A DNA stretch of 14,974 bases from Acidimicrobiaceae bacterium (GTDB lineage Bacteria; Actinomycetota; Acidimicrobiia; Acidimicrobiales; RAAP-2): assembly GCA_003152555.1 (NCBI GenBank), contig PMAL01000026.1, positions 5,323 to 20,296 of the forward strand, written 5' to 3'. The stretch's first letter is position 1. Every line of letters begins with the position of its first letter. Positions 14,866 through 14,974 of the stretch are shown here, piece after piece. Below the pieces are notes generated by a model. The model ran no database searches and was not told the DNA's origin. It was given only the letters and a program-made list of their open reading frames with translations. Both the position numbers and the translations under genes were made by a program.

Positions 14866-14974
14866 ATGACTTATTCGCAGGTGCAACGAGCGCTTGAGGA
14901 ATTTGTTCGTACGGAAGGCGAAACGCTCCCACTGCCTGGCTCAGGTGACACGTGGCATCGTTTCGAGGTCCTGT
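14866..14974 (+). CDS. Probable acyl-CoA dehydrogenase-like protein, N-terminal fragment
   Basis: Thirty-six codons precede the right edge: MTYSQVQRALEEFVRTEGET followed by LPLPGSGDTWHRFEVL. The LPLPGSG-x-T-x-x-R-F segment after a short N-terminal helix resembles the start of actinobacterial acyl-CoA dehydrogenase family proteins, where it precedes a helix rich in DLxLARL. GAGG (14855-14858) lies seven bases before ATG 14866 and supports this start. An in-frame ATG at 14797 would add 23 residues but lacks a good ribosome site. With so little of the protein visible, the family call is tentative. Confidence 0.5.
   Translation, partial: MTYSQVQRALEEFVRTEGETLPLPGSGDTWHRFEVL

Overview
The window looks like a high-GC actinobacterial chromosome fragment, and an Acidimicrobiia-type lineage is my best guess. 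The reasons are the GC-rich coding sequence, the paired-cysteine VSC..C.AVG repeats and cysteine-bracketed Ig-like repeats seen in large secreted proteins of that group, a promoter/start geometry that suggests leaderless transcription, and an actinobacterial-style PLP decarboxylase and methyltransferase. No 16S rRNA or other marker is present, so this placement is inference.

Layout. (1) Positions 1-6740, minus strand: the N-terminal 2,246 residues of a giant secreted protein whose end lies beyond the left edge. It has a signal peptide, seven paired-cysteine repeats, then fifteen complete and one partial IPT/TIG-type units of about 113 residues. I checked this frame by hand and found no stop from 6902 to 1. 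The many plus-strand open frames over it are its shadows. (2) Positions 6932-7219, minus: a 95-residue LuxR-type DNA-binding stub upstream of the giant gene, with a hairpin/operator-like dyad between the two and another dyad upstream of the stub. (3) Positions 7561-8221, plus: a Phd/YefM-type antitoxin and PIN-domain VapC-type toxin pair with overlapping ends and a dyad overlapping a likely leaderless promoter. (4) Positions 8222-8872: non-coding, with sequences resembling tRNA 3' ends. (5) Positions 8873-10798, plus: a 641-residue secreted glycine-rich protein with Ig-like, InlB-type and FN3-like modules. (6) Positions 11172-12551, minus: a PLP-dependent group II decarboxylase. (7) Positions 12631-13744: a 1,114-bp segment with 18-bp imperfect inverted ends and flanking 5-bp TGAGT direct repeats. 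Its only gene is a SAM-dependent methyltransferase (minus strand), and there is no transposase. (8) Positions 13751-13824: a decayed tRNA-like sequence directly beside that segment. (9) Positions 13989-14375, minus: an unrecognised, probably 5'-truncated ORF. (10) From 14866, plus: the first 36 codons of a probable acyl-CoA dehydrogenase-like gene.

How it fits together. The LuxR stub and the giant protein gene point the same way and could form a regulated surface-display unit. The rest reads as an accessory region: a toxin-antitoxin pair, tRNA relics, a second secreted repeat protein and a transposon-like passenger unit around ordinary metabolic genes. The most notable candidate is the methyltransferase bounded by inverted repeats and a possible target-site duplication.
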